Shown: positions 1-11,382 of the stretch, one piece after another
Position numbering within the stretch: position 1 is the first letter of the stretch
Layout: each line of letters starts with the position of its first letter
Origin: Elephas maximus indicus
Taxonomy: Eukaryota; Chordata; Mammalia; Proboscidea; Elephantidae
Assembly: GCF_024166365.1 (NCBI RefSeq)
Contig: NC_064822.1
Span: 102,110,823-102,174,822, forward strand
DNA: 64,000 bases
Direction: 5' to 3'
The notes under the pieces: model-generated
Database searches by the model: none
What the model was told of the DNA's origin: nothing
The model's input: only the letters and a program-made list of their open reading frames with translations
Translations under genes and position numbers: made by a program

Positions 1-211
1 TTTGTCAAGGCTCATAGGCTTTGTGAACCCTGATGTAAACTATGAAGTTTAGTTAATAATGATGCATTAATATTGGTTCATCAGTTGTAACAAATGTACC
101 ACAGGAATGCAATATGTTAACAACAGGAGAAACTGTGCAGGAGGGGTGGGAAGTATATGGGAACTGTCTATACTTCCTGCACAATTTTTCTGTAAACTTA
201 AAACTGCTCTT
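1..211 (+). mobile_element. L1M-type LINE 3' end (fragment)
   Basis: The stretch resembles the terminal 3' UTR of old mammalian L1M elements, including the run near 181-210 about hexamer-poor sequence ending in aaactgctctt. It is cut off by the window edge. A younger L1 3' UTR follows directly. Family assigned from memory of the L1M 3' consensus. Confidence 0.5.
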
Positions 212-1215
212 AACTTGAAAAATAGTTAAACAGAGAAGAAAATATTCTTTGATGGTTATGAGGGTGGGGAGGCAGAGAGGGAGAGGAGTTTTCACTAATT
301 AGATAGTAGACAAGAACTATTTTAGGTGAAGAGAAAGACAACACATAATACAGGAGAGGTCAGCACAACTGGACTAAACCAAAAGCAAAGAACTTTCCTG
401 AATGAACTGAACACTTTGAAGACCAGTGTAGCAGGGGCAGGGGTTTGGGGACCATGGTTTCAGGGGACCTCTAAGTCAATTGGCATAATAAAATCTATTA
501 AGAAAACATTCCGCATCCCACTTTGGAGAGTGGCGTCTGGGGTCTTAAATGCTAGCAGGTGGCCATCTAAGATGCATCAATTGATCTCAGCCCACCTAGA
601 GCAAAGGAGAATGAAGAACACCAAAGACACAAGGTAATTATGAGCCCAAGAGACAGAAAGGGCCACATAAACCACAGACTACATCAGCCTGAGATCAGAA
701 GAACCAGACGGTGCCGGGCTACAACTGATGACTGCCCTGAAAGGGAACACAACAGAGAACCCCTGAGGGAGCAGGAGAACAGTGGGATGCAGACCCCAAA
801 TTCTCGTAAAAAGACCAGACTTAATGGTCTGACTGAGACTAGAAGGACCCCAGAAGTCATGGTCCCCAGACCTTCTGTTAGCCCAAGACAGGAACCATTC
901 CCAAAGCCAACTCTTCAGACCGGGATTGGACTGGACAATGGGATAGAAAATGATACTGGTGAAGAGTGAGCTTCTTGGATCAAGTAGACACATGAGACTA
1001 TATGGACAGCTCCTGTCAGGAAAAGAGATAAGAGGGCAGAGGGGACAAGAAAATAGAGAGTGGAAGGAAGGAGTGTGTGCTATCTCAGAGGGAGAGCAAC
1101 TAGGAGTATATAGCAAGGTGTATGTAAGTTTTTGTATAAGAGACTGACTTGGTTTGTAAACTCTCACTTAAAGCACAATAAAAAAACTGCTCTTGAAAAT
1201 AAGATCTATTCAAAC
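212..1215 (+). mobile_element. L1 3' UTR, 5'-truncated, lineage-specific L1
   Basis: This 1-kb segment is the sense-strand version of the 3' UTRs that end the three antisense L1s at 18.6, 21.4 and 36.4 kb. It starts with a purine-rich G tract (263-290), contains the same landmark words in the same order, and ends with an AATAAA signal at 1177-1182 followed by an A-rich tail. No ORF2 sequence precedes it, so the copy is severely 5'-truncated. The antisense strand (679-1167) is open, beginning at GTG rather than ATG. Confidence 0.8.
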
Positions 1216-1819
1216 AAAACAAAACAAGCTCCAACTTTACTGTGAAGTGAAATTGGAGAAAATAGTGTGTCTTGGTCCCACCCCAAGGCATTTAATCAGG
1301 AGAATTAATAGGATTTCATCATAATGCCGCATTATAATGAAGCCTGACGCATGGTCTTGGCCTTAAAGGCAGTATCCTAGTCATTCCCTTTCTTGAACCA
1401 TTTGGTAATTTTGATGATTCCCCTTTAAGATGTTTCTTTTTGACCTTTGTCTTGTCTTATGGAACTTACCTAACAACTAAAGGTTGAGTTGGGAGTTGGT
1501 AATTATATGCCATGTCCTATTTTCTTAGCTTAACTTGACCTTTTCCTTGATGAGGTATTTTCCCTGTTGAATATTGGCATTTTGATGCAAACTAGGGAAG
1601 CTATTTTGGGTTGTGCTTTGCTGCAGAACTTCTCATTTGAAAGATTTCAGTGTGATAATCAGTCTGCCATTCCATTTTTTAAACTAATAATTTTTTACTG
1701 ATTTAAACAGATTCTGTCCAGCTTCCTAGATAAATATGTTTTGGATATTACATGGCAGATGACAAGTGCTTCCAAAGAATGTAAATATTATTTTAGGTTT
1801 TAGAGCTCTACTTTGCCTA
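1216..1819. other. unassigned AT-rich sequence
   Basis: No repeat family, RNA gene or coding exon is recognised here. ORFs are short and have no familiar motif. Confidence 0.4.
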
Positions 1820-1994
1820 AAAAACAACAAAAAAAACAAACCCATTGCCGTCGAGTCGATTCCTACTCATAGCGACCCTATAGGACAGGGTAGAACTGCC
1901 CGATAGAGTTTCCAAGGAGTGCCTGGTGGATTCAAACTGCCAACCTCTTGGTTAGCAGCCATAGCACTTAACCACTATGCCACCAGGGTTTCCC
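1820..1994 (-). mobile_element. AfroSINE
   Basis: Antisense copy of the afrotherian tRNA-derived SINE. Read on the minus strand it has a tRNA-like head with A-box (tggc-tagtggttaag) and B-box (ggttcaaatc-like) words, then a short body and a 3' tail resembling the RTE LINE tail (ctatgagt-ggaatcgactc). The head would carry an internal RNA polymerase III promoter. The plus strand begins with an A-rich stretch that includes the element's tail. Confidence 0.9.
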
Positions 1995-2750
1995 TAGCCT
2001 TCTGTTATTTAACTGAGAGTCACAGTGATCTTCCTGCAGAAGGATATTATTTTTTACTTGAGTTGGAAATAATACTGATTTTCCTAACCTATACATTTTT
2101 TTAAATACATTTTGGAGGAACGTTTGTGTGTGACAGGAAGAGTGAATTTTCTGTCAAACTGTCTCATTGATTTTTCATAAAAGATTTTTCCTCCTTTCAT
2201 TATCCTTAGAGACTCATTGATGCTGTGGTTTATGTTTTTCCAAGGCAGATCTTTAAGTTGGTGAAATGATACTCGGACGCATCTTGTATGCCTAAAAAAT
2301 GTTTGACGGTGCTTGTTACGGTGCTTGTGGAACGTCAATATTCCACACTGTCTAATGAGATTATAGAGGATGCTCAGTTGTCTAGCCTGTGTTTTCTTTT
2401 TTATTTGTATTGAGAGAAGGAGTTCAGCAGGGCACAGAAAGCCACTTCTCTGAGATTATTAGAAAATAAAGAATTCATAGTGAACAGCTCCAGGAGGATT
2501 ATACAGATCCTTTTTCAAAAATTACAGTCTGTAAGGCCTGCAGGGAAAAAAAGTTTGAGCAGGGAGAATAGGTAGAATTAGTTTCTCAGGAACAACATAA
2601 ATTTGAATGTGTCTTAAATTTATGACTTCAGGGTAATTCAGCACCACCATAATTACAATACCACCATATTTTTTTCTACATAGTCCTTCTCCAGTTGAGC
2701 TCAGCAAGATTTACAGACATTTGCTAATTCCTGCAGCATCTACAGTAGTT
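1995..2750. other. unassigned sequence
   Basis: No recognisable repeat or gene. AT-rich, short ORFs only. Confidence 0.4.
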
Positions 2751-2751
2751 A

Positions 2752-2905
2752 TTGAATCATTCATCCCACAAATATTTCATCAGCCCTGATAGGAGCAAGA
2801 TACTACGGCATTATGCAGGAGACTCTTGTAGATTAAGTCCTACTTAGTCCTAGTTAACATCTAGTTAAGAGAGTTAAACACTACCCTTACAATCAAAAAC
2901 CTACA
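2752..2905 (-). mobile_element. L2 LINE 3' end fragment
   Basis: The plus strand starts with the reverse complement of the classic L2 3' end (attcat-catcccacaaatatttca), followed by weaker L2-like sequence. Old and diverged. Confidence 0.45.
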
Positions 2906-2948
2906 GTATTTATACATTATTCAAATATCTAGCATAAAACCATACCCA

Positions 2949-3651
2949 TGATTTAGGAATAATACAGGAGTCATTATTCCCTGTCCTTGAGCATAGAGAA
3001 TGTGACCCAGCTGCAGCTGGGCTCACAAGGACTCACAAGGACACATCAACTGGGCCCAGAGGTATAAAGACAATAGCTAGGATAATCTTGGAAAATATCC
3101 TTTAGGGAAACTTTCACATAAACAAACCAATCAAATAAACACAAAAGATTTTCCACTCTTGTCTTTTTCCATTAGCATTTAGTGAATAGAAAATTTGTTG
3201 GACCAAGGAAGACCCTCCTGACTGTCATTACTGATACCTGTACCAGTGATTGTTAACAGGGACAATTCAAATGGTAGGATCATACTTGCTAGCCAGTCTG
3301 TGAAAAGGTGAGGCTTTCAATGGTTTTGCCCATTTGTATGTTAATATATAATATTCACTGATGACTCTGTAACATTCCTCAGACTTGGGCAGACATGTCT
3401 GTAACAGCACGCTTGTTCATTTTCCCATTCTTGCCCATTCTGTGATATTCTTTGGACTCAGGCAGGCATGGCTGTCGTGGCATGCTTGTCCGTTTCCCAC
3501 CTTTGTCTGTTCTGTAACCTTTCCTTGGATTGGGGCAGACATTAGCTCTGGCAGCGTGCTTCTCTGATTCTCACTTCTGCCTTTTTGAAAATATGCCAGA
3601 TAAAACTTTTTCTTTTTGCTTTACTCAACTTTGCGATGTTTTTATCCTACA
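2949..3651 (+). mobile_element. solo LTR, family A copy 1, with 72-bp triplication
   Basis: About 700 bp, homologous over its length to 8948-9470. It begins tgatttagg and ends near cctaca, with a GATAAAA-type polyadenylation signal near 3600 followed by a T-rich U5-like end, the pattern of a retroviral LTR on the plus strand. Units starting at 3370, 3442 and 3514 are three tandem copies with an exact 72-bp period, whereas copy 2 has one such unit. No gag or pol sequence is adjacent, so it is read as a solo LTR. The exact ends are uncertain because a SINE abuts the 3' side. Confidence 0.6.
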
Positions 3652-3776
3652 ACACCCCTTGCTGTCAAGTCGATCCTGACTCATAGCAACCCTACAGGAC
3701 AGAATAGAACTGCCCCATAGGATTTCCAAGGAGCATCTGGTGGATTTGAACTGCTGACCTTTTGGTTAGCAGCTGA
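3652..3776 (-). mobile_element. AfroSINE, partial
   Basis: Antisense 3' body and part of the head, abutting the LTR. The tRNA-like head is incomplete. Confidence 0.85.
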
Positions 3777-3984
3777 GGTCTTACGTTTGAAAACCTAAAT
3801 AAGTGAAACTGAAATAAACTTACTATGATTTGACCACTGGATACCTGAGTTTCACCACATGCAATGTTGTAGCTTTCCTTTCTCTACAGTACCTTTGTCC
3901 AAAATAGAGGCTCAGTAAACACTTGTTTATTACAGGCTGACTAGGTGTAGGCATGAAGAAAATAATTCCCCCAACCCTGCCGTT

Positions 3985-4140
3985 TGATTCCACCATCTGT
4001 CTATTGGCTTGTTGTACTGTGGTGGCTTGCGTATTACTGTGATGCTGGAAGCTGTGTTAGTGGTATTTCAAATACTAGCAGGGTCATTCAGGGTGGACAG
4101 GTTTCAGTAGAGCTTTTGAACTAAGACAGACTACAAAAAA
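3985..4140 (-). mobile_element. RTE LINE 5' fragment
   Basis: The reverse complement matches the 5' part of the RTE at 43.48-43.62 kb (words such as tatttgaaatact, agcttccagcatca and gcaagccaccacagta). It is a detached 5' fragment with no 3' tail here. Confidence 0.65.
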
Positions 4141-4156
4141 AGATTTGGTGATCTAT

Positions 4157-4688
4157 TGAGACCAGTTAGGAAACAGGCAGGCCCTGAACCGGGGGCTGTG
4201 CCAGTGAAGGATTTTGCAAGGCAACTTTAAACAGCAGATTGCAGGCAAGATTGTGAGGTCCCCCCATGGGGTTTCCTTCTTATCTCCCTGCTTACAAGTG
4301 TTTTTCAGACAAACCAGCTGAAATCAGACCCCCACACATGTGCTGTGAGATAATCAGTGACCTGAAGTTAAACCCAAGCTCTGAGACTCTTACCAAGAAA
4401 CTAAAAATCATCAGACTTCAGAAGCAGGGGTCTATCTGCTACTTCCGTACTAATTTCTAGCCCGGCCCCACAATAAATATACGTGCTGCTTCCAAAGAAT
4501 TTAATGAATATCTATGACTTCCCCTTTCCCACATAGCATAAAAATTTCCTCCAGCCCTTTGTTTTGGGAGGCAGTGCTTTGAAATCAATATTCTTGTCTC
4601 CTTAATTGCTGCAAGTAATAAACTATGTCTCTGCTTTCAGTCTGCTTGAATGAGAGTACAAGCAGTGAGCCCATTGCATTCGGTAACA
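4157..4688 (+). mobile_element. probable solo LTR, family B
   Basis: A 532-bp block starting tgagacc and ending gtaaca. It has a TATA-like box (gcataaaaa, near 4537), a polyadenylation signal (aataaac near 4617) about 80 bp further on, and a U5-like end. The 4-mers on either side are ctat and ctac, a near-match to a 4-bp target duplication typical of class I ERVs. No second copy is present in the window, so the call rests on architecture alone. Confidence 0.5.
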
Positions 4689-4737
4689 CTACTTGTGAAA
4701 ATTAGCCAATAAAAACACTGTGGATCACAACAGAATA

Positions 4738-4956
4738 TATACAGTAAAACTTATGAGAGCTGGGACTCGATGGGACTGCCTTTTTTTTCCGCGCCTCGCC
4801 AGTTTTCCTCCTTTGACAGGGTGAAGTTTTACCACTTTTCTCTTCCCAGTTTTTCCACTTTTCTATCACTCTCAATTAGTGGAAAATATTTGCGTTTTCC
4901 TACTCTGACAGGTTTCCACCTTACACAGTTCTGGCTTTTTTAGGTTTTACTGTGTA
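4738..4956. mobile_element. TA-flanked MITE, copy 1
   Basis: Perfect 10-bp terminal inverted repeats acagtaaaac (4741-4750) and gttttactgt (4944-4953) enclose about 190 bp, with TA dinucleotides outside. This is the architecture of a non-autonomous Tc1/mariner or pogo-type element. A related copy lies at 49.93-50.13 kb. No coding capacity. Confidence 0.65.
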
Positions 4957-5004
4957 GTGCTAAGAGGTGAGCTCCCTAGGTTGGAAAGCACTAAAAATAC
5001 ACAC

Positions 5005-5120
5005 TTGAGCATACCAATGAGGATGGAGATGGCACAGGACCAGGCATTGTTTTGTTCTGTTGTACGTGGGGTTGCCATGAGTTCGAGCTAACTTGAGGAC
5101 AGCCAACAACAACAACAAGC
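5005..5120 (+). mobile_element. RTE LINE 3' tail
   Basis: Matches the last about 110 bp of the RTE (gatggcacaggaccaggca, then the tail shared with AfroSINE) and ends in aac repeats. Confidence 0.75.
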
Positions 5121-5885
5121 ACAATTGATTCCATTATAGGGCTTCTTACCATTTTTTTCTAATTAACTCCCTGTAGATGTCAAAGTAAATGGGCTCAAAC
5201 TCTGACTCAAAGTCCATGTTTACAGTTTTGATTGACTTTCCCTCATTAAGTGTGTGAGCACAAAACAGTTAAATGAATGCCCCAGTGAGACAGGAAGCAG
5301 ACAGAGTCAACAGAGCTGCTGCTACTGGAGGGGGTGGGGCAGGCTGGGCTTTATTGTGCAAGAAAAAGGAAGTATCCACAGAGAAGAAGGAAGGGCATGA
5401 ACTTGTAATGAGTGCTTGTAATGAACTTGTAATGTGTCAGGTCTCACAGCAGCTGTTTATATCAACCATTACTGGATCTGGCAGCAGTCCTGAACCGGAG
5501 GCATTTAAAGTTAAAAGGACCAGCCTCAGGAGTAGTTAAAGTCTCACAGCTCACATTGGGCAGATCTAGGATAGAAACGCAGATTGGTCTGCTTCAAAGA
5601 CATGCCTTTTCCACACTGTTAAGCTGTTCCTGTCCTACCTTCTGTAATGAGGGGACACCTGTGTGGCAAGGTGACTAAATTAGGCTCTTCCATTTTGAGA
5701 AGTAAGACTAAGGTGGCCTCAAATAATAACGAAGAATATGCTATAACCATTCCTTTAGAAATGAGGAAACCGTGACCTCAGCTTCATGGCCAAGTCTCAG
5801 GGAACTCAGGAAAAATAGAACAACCAGGTCTGAGAAAGAGCAGTGTCAGAGCAAGGCCTCAAGGAGACTGGAACCAGAAAGTCAT
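5121..5885. other. unassigned sequence
   Basis: An open frame at 5273-5539 has no recognisable domain. A short local repeat of a gaacttgtaatg-type word occurs near 5399-5432. No gene or repeat family is recognised. Confidence 0.4.
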
Positions 5886-6205
5886 TTAGATGCTGTATTT
5901 GTCTCCCAGGGCTGCCAAACAAAATACTACAAACTGGGTGGCTTAAAGCAACAGAGATCTATTCTCTCACAGTTCTGGAGGCTAGAAGTCCAAAATCAAG
6001 ATGTCAGCAGCACCGTGCTCTCTCTGAAGGCTCTCAGAGAGACTCCTCCCTTACTTCTTCCAGGTTCTGGTGGTTGCTGGCAATCCTTGGCATTCTCTCG
6101 TTTGTGGCAGCTTAACTCTGATCTCTGACTCCGTGTTCACATACACAGGTACCAGGGGTTAGGACTTGAACATGTCTTGTTGGGGAACATAAATCAACCC
6201 ATAAG
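5886..6205 (-). mobile_element. MaLR (MLT1-type) LTR
   Basis: The plus strand reads as the reverse complement of an MLT1 LTR: the gctgccaaacaaaatac... opening, 'ggtggcttaaa-caacag', 'tctcacagttctggaggct', and an end near 'aaatcaaccca'. Old ERVL-MaLR family. Confidence 0.75.
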
Positions 6206-8028
6206 AGATGCAAAGATAATTCTGGAAGCTCAAGTGGTGGAATTTCTGGGTCTTCTGGCAGGCCACCACCATCAACATAACCCATTTATTCTGTGGGTTT
6301 GCTTCTCCAGGCCTCTCCGATTCTCTTCTCACTATCACCTGTCTTTCCTACCTTTTACTCACAATCCTTTGTTACAGCATCTGTCTTCTCATTGTTTCTG
6401 CTTCTTCTTACCTTCAACTTGCTCTCGGCTTCCCATGGCCCTTCTCCACTTCAAGGCCTTTGTCTCTTGCATATTCTCAGCAACAACTGTTACTACTAAC
6501 TGCCTCATTCTATCAATGTTTCTTGATTTTAATTCCTGAGAATTAGACTGCTGAAGCCAGTTTGTCTTTATTTAAACAGGGCTTTTCACACCAGAATACC
6601 TCATGGGCTGCTAACCAGCCTGTAGGTTTTGGCTCCCTTTCAGTTGGGTGTCTAGCTTGGTCTAGACACCCCATGAGGGCTGTGGGTGCACACAGTTCCT
6701 TTAAGAGTGGCTAGGGACTTGGCAGGCAGGTTTGCTGATGTGTTGGGTACAAGAATGAAAATTTATCTCCCCATCAATATCAAGTCAGCAGCAAAAGAGG
6801 AAGGTCACAAAACGGCATGGCACTGAGAGCAAGAGCAACTGCATAGAGTGGAGAGAAGGCAGCATTAGGAAAATAAAGACATTTGGGCAGCAACTGAGGG
6901 TGGGGAATGAGCTGCAGCCTATGGATCGTTTTTTAAGACACCTGCTGGGAACAGAGAGATTATTACAGGGGAATGACCAGAGACCCTGTGAGTTTTATGA
7001 AGATGTGTGCAATCTCACCGAGAATAGAGATTTCCTCTTACATTCAGCCTTGATATATAGTCTGATGATATAGCATCTATTATGTATTTTCTGTCCATGT
7101 TAAACTTATTTTTAAAAATTATTTTAATTATATGCATAACATACACATATGTTCTCATCATGAAAAATTCAGAGAGTACAGATAAAGACAAGCCTATATT
7201 TTCCCTGTTTCCCAAATTCTGCTTCCTGACCCACAGGGCATTCTGTTCCTATGCATACGTAAAGTCCCATTTTATGGTTTTGTATAAATGAATACCATAT
7301 TCAGTACTTTGCAATCTAGACCATTTAAATCAAAGTAGGTGGGTGAGGTTTTTCACATCACAGAAATTACCTGCAGCCAATTTCCACTCACGGACCCTGA
7401 CTGCCAACAAACACTAAATCATTTAAGCAGAAGATTCCAAGTAAGTCACAGGTCAAAGGAACAACTTGGTCAAAGTTCAAAGAGGTGCAGGAATGATATG
7501 GTCCCTTGTCCCAGGAGCAGAGACTCAGTGGCTCAGCTCCTACTTGGCTTGGTGCTGTGAACTCTGTCGGCATGTGCCTGGTCAAAATTAGCTGAGTTGA
7601 ATGAGTAATCAGTGTCAGTTGATGGGAATGGAAGTTACCTCCCCACAAACAACTATAAGAAGTCATATAAGACAAGAATAGGATGGCGAGAACATAGACA
7701 AATGAGAATGTACGTGACAGCTCCCCAAGACCCTAAAATTGTGGTTTCCACTACAGCTTTGTCACCTAAAATTCCTCCGTGGAGGTCTATCAAGAATACC
7801 AGCTGCATAGAATCATCACCAATTTACAATTTAAGGCTTCATGAGTTTGGAATAATTATAAAACGTTGAAATTAAAGAGAATTTTCAAATTCAGTTTCCG
7901 TTTCTAAAATGCAGTTTAATTACTAATTGTATATAGCATCTTGAATTAGGCTAATTAAGATCATTAGACCGTTTTTTTAATGATAGGCAATCAAGGCATC
8001 AATTAGTGGTATTTATATATGAACATAA
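6206..8028. other. unassigned sequence
   Basis: About 1.8 kb with no confident repeat or exon. Open frames (for example 6177-6539, 7082-7291, 7339-7560) show no familiar domain. Parts may be decayed LINE or LTR material. Confidence 0.35.
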
Positions 8029-8233
8029 GGAATCCTGGTGGCCCAACAGTTAAGCACTGGGCTGCTAACCGAATGTCGGTGGTTCAAACCCACCCAGCTG
8101 CTCGGTGGGAGAAAAGACCTGGAGATTTGTTTCCATAAAGATTTCAGCATAGGAAACCCAATGAGGCAGTTCTGCTCTGTCCTGTAGGGTTGCTCTGAGT
8201 CACAATCAACTCAAGGGCACACAGCAACAACAG
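8029..8233 (+). mobile_element. AfroSINE, long form
   Basis: Full-length-looking SINE of about 205 bp with A-box and B-box (ggttcaaacc) in the head, the longer body variant (gggagaaa-gacctgg...) and an aac-rich tail. Flanks atatgaac and atatgtgaac suggest a target duplication. Confidence 0.9.
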
Positions 8234-8399
8234 CATATGTGAACGTGTGCTTTCAATCTTCTAAAACCTACTTGCTTAATCCAAAATCATCCAAAGAATG
8301 ATTAAATTTGGATTGTAAGTTGTAGGAAAGCAACGATTCTGCTTCTGCATTTCAAAATCTTTCCCTACCCCCAACACACCCACAGAGGGCACTTCCTCA

Positions 8400-8745
8400 G
8401 TTTCTCACTTGGGCTCGCAACAGATGTATATTGACTGATTGTTAAAGATGACAAGGCCCTGCAGATAAAAAGGTGAACAAGATAGACAAAACACTTGGGT
8501 TCATAGAACTGACATTGGGGTGGCTGGTGGAGACAGAAAATAAACCTGTAAACAAGTAAGAATTGTTTCAGGTAGTGATAAATGGGTGGAAAATACAGAA
8601 CAAGGCAAAGGGAGAGAATGATTAGGGGTGGGTGTATTTCAGTTAGGGTGGGCTGGAGTGTCCCCTCTCAGGGATACATTTAACCTAAGATGTGAATGTT
8701 GAGAAAACCAGCCAGGAAGAGATCCACAGTGCAATTGTAGTTTGT
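8400..8745 (-). mobile_element. L2 LINE fragment
   Basis: The plus strand is the reverse complement of the L2 3' region: 'gtgaacaagatagacaaaac', a 'ggagacagaaaataaac' block and a 'gataaatggg' block in the usual order. Confidence 0.6.
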
Positions 8746-8768
8746 GGTACTTTTTTACAGCAGTCCTA

Positions 8769-8947
8769 GGCCCTGGTGGTGCAGTGTTTAAAGTAATTGA
8801 CTGCTAACTGAAAGGCTGGCAGTTCAAAACCACCAGCAGCTACTTGGGAGAAAGAGGTGAAAAAAATGTGGCAGTCTGCTTCCCTAGAGTTTTACCACCT
8901 TGGAAGCCCTGTGGGGTTACTGTAAATCGATATTGACTCGATGGCAG
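8769..8947 (+). mobile_element. AfroSINE, long form
   Basis: Sense copy starting gccctggtggtgcagtg and ending actcgatggcagtg. The LTR of family A begins at its 3' end, so the LTR probably inserted into or beside the SINE tail: SINE-like gcagttggtttt reappears right after the LTR. Confidence 0.85.
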
Positions 8948-9470
8948 TGATTTAGGAAACAATCTTGGAGCCGTTATTTCCTGTCCTTGAGCATAGAGAA
9001 TGTGACCCAGCTGGAGCTGGGCTCAGAAGGACTCACAGGGACACATCAACCGGGCCCTGAAAATTTCTTTTAGGGAAACTTTCACATAAGCCAGAACACA
9101 AAAGACCTTCCACTCTTATCTTTTTCTATTAACATACAGTGAATAGAAGTTTGTTGGACCAATGAAGACCCTCCTGACTGTCAGTTACTGAAATCTGTAC
9201 CGATGATTGTTAAGAAAGACGATTCAAAACGTAGGATCACAGTTTCTAGCCAATCTGTGAAAAGGTGAAGCTTTCAGTGGTTTTACCCATTTGTAAAAAA
9301 AAAAAATTTTTTTTTTTTAATGTTAATATATTCTGATGACTCTGTAATATTCCGACAGACATGGCTGTGGCAGCATGTTTGTCTGTTTTCCCATTCTTGC
9401 CTTTTTGAATATATGCCAAATAAAACTTTCTTTTTGCTTTACTAAACTTTGTGATTTTTTTCTCCTACAA
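8948..9470 (+). mobile_element. solo LTR, family A copy 2
   Basis: Homologous to 2949-3651 but with only one 72-bp-type unit (near 9343-9410). It also contains an A12T12 palindrome (9295-9318) absent from copy 1. An AATAAAA-type signal near 9418-9424 precedes a T-rich end. The SINE tail word gcag lies at both edges and could be a 4-bp target duplication. Confidence 0.6.
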
Positions 9471-9960
9471 AAGCAGTTGGTTTTAGGAAACTAATACAAC
9501 CTTCTACCGTTGAGCTTAATTTTATCATCCATTAAGCCAACAGAGAGGGTAATGTCTTTGCTCAGTGCCCCATCTGGTTTTTCCAGGAATGTGAAGCCCT
9601 CTGTCTCTCATGACTCCCCAAAGCTCACAGCTATGAGGTAAATCCCCCAAGAAAGCTCCAGGACTGAATTCAAGTTCTAGGCCAATTGCGTTTCTCCACT
9701 TACCTGAGTGGTCCAGAGGACAGAGGTGGCTTAGAAAACCTGACCCCTGGTGGCAATTCATTCCAGTGCGTAGAATTGGTGTGTATTGAACTTTTCATCT
9801 GGAATTCGAAAAATAGACTTGATTTCAAAAAAATAAATGTTCAAGGACTAAGTCACCCAGAAAGGCTTCTTGGCTTTGGGAACGACAGGGCATGGGCATG
9901 TGTCCTGGGCTCCGAGGGAGTAGTGTCTCATTTCCTTTGCCTAGAAGTCATGTGGCGCCA
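9471..9960. other. unassigned sequence
   Basis: No repeat family or exon recognised. Open frames at 9525-9761 (minus) and 9686-9988 (plus) overlap each other and lack known motifs. Confidence 0.35.
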
Positions 9961-10125
9961 TCTCTTCCCTCCACCCAAGAGTTATTGAGTTATTTATGTG
10001 TCTATTTCCATTACCCGTCTAGACTGTCAAGCCTTGAGGGCAGCACCTGTTGCCGATTCCTTCTGCATTTCCCACAGTGCCTGCCACCAAGTAGGTTCTC
10101 AGTCCTTGACTGACTGACTTTGTAC
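9961..10125 (+). mobile_element. L2 LINE 3' end fragment
   Basis: Sense L2 tail words in order: a gactgtcaagccttgagggcag block, then cacagtgcctgcca-caagtaggttctcag. Confidence 0.6.
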
Positions 10126-10570
10126 CCTAAATGCACTGAAGGAGCATTTCAGAATAGTTGACTTTCTCTGATGGGAGTTTCGCTAGCTGGGAAGGTGATG
10201 ATGCTGGATAACATCTCAGCAGGGTTTGGATCTGGAGTGCCAAGGAAAAGCAGCATGATTGGAAGTGAGGCACATTTCGCTAGGATACACGGTGTTTTAC
10301 ATTTAAATGAAACATTTGGGTCTATATAAAATTTAGATGACACATTAAGGGCAATTACCTCAGCATGATTCAGGTTGCTGATTTCAGAATCCAGGCCACC
10401 TGGAGCATTCTGTTTGTGGTACTGATTGGTTAAGGGCTGTTTCCAAACTGCCCTGTGAGTTCCATTTTCCCTTGGAGAACTGAAGATCAATGACTTTCAG
10501 GAACAGCCAAAGCGACTTCTCTTTTAAAAAGAGTCTGATCCCTTACTTATGTGAAAAGACATGAAAAGGC
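10126..10570. other. unassigned sequence
   Basis: An open minus-strand frame (10149-10490) has no known domain. Nothing else recognised. Confidence 0.35.
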
Positions 10571-10783
10571 AGATGTATAGAGAACAAAGTTTATTAGTGG
10601 TTACAGGGGCAGGAGGGAGGGAGAGGGAGGGCTAATGGTTACAGAAATATTGACTTAAGGGTAGAGTTGGACAACCTATTATTATAATTGCTGTCAATAA
10701 GTTGTACACCTATAAAAAGTTGGACTGGCAAAAGTTGTGTGATAGATGTATTTACAAAAATGACAAAAAAAAAAAAAAAAAAA
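10571..10783 (+). mobile_element. old L1 3' end with poly(A) tract
   Basis: Resembles an L1M-type terminal region (attagtggttacaggggc, then gtacacctataaaaagtt) and ends in an A18 tract at about 10764-10782. It holds a G-rich tract at 10612-10631. Confidence 0.45.
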
Positions 10784-10789
10784 GCAGCT

Positions 10790-11382
10790 CAGGCTGCATA
10801 TGTACAACCAAAACCTCATGGAATTTGTTTTCTTGGTTTAGAGGCTGAGGGTCATGGTTTCATGGTACATCCCACTTAATTGACCTAATAACATGTATAG
10901 TGCTTCTGTTCTACCTCTTACCTAGTTTAATGCCATAATGCTTGCGTTTTAAAAGCTTGCAAGCAGCCATGCAAGGCACAATAATTGTTCTCCATTCACC
11001 TGGAACAACAGAGGAAGAAGGAAAGTCAGGAATAGGATGATATGGAACATATGGCTAATTGCCTCCATGAACGACTACCTCCTCTGCCATGAGACCAGAA
11101 GCACTGGATGGGGCCTGGCTGCCATTACTGAATATTTTTATCAAAGATTCCATGGAAGAATTCTGATCAAGATGGGGAAATGAGGAACAGAATTTCAAAT
11201 TTGCAAGGACTCCGGACATTCTGGAGCCATGAAGGTTGGGTGAACCCCTGAAATTATTGCCTGAGATAATCTTTAAAACTTAAACCAAAAATGTCCCCTG
11301 AAGTCTTCTTAAACCCAAATAATAATCTGGCTTAACTAGCAAAAAATGTATTCCTTGATCATTATACTCTTTTAAAAATTAT
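10790..11382 (+). mobile_element. L1MA-type LINE 3' UTR
   Basis: Long match in order to the 3' UTR of L1MA-type elements as I recall it (for example 'ggaacaacagaggaagaagg', 'atggggcctggctgccatta', 'ggagccatgaaggttgggtg'). An RTE tail interrupts it at 11383. Confidence 0.65.

Noticed and set aside
326..969. Open frames on the plus strand as host exons
   Set aside because: They lie wholly within an L1 3' UTR and recur, in part, in the other L1 copies.
8029..8233. tRNA gene
   Set aside because: The A- and B-box words belong to the tRNA-derived head of AfroSINE; no cloverleaf with an intact anticodon arm is supported and the same head recurs about 26 times.
2949..9470. The two family A LTRs as the ends of one provirus
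   Set aside because: They have the same orientation and a 5.3-kb gap, but the interior holds SINEs, an RTE piece, another LTR, a MITE, an MLT1 and L2, and no gag or pol sequence.
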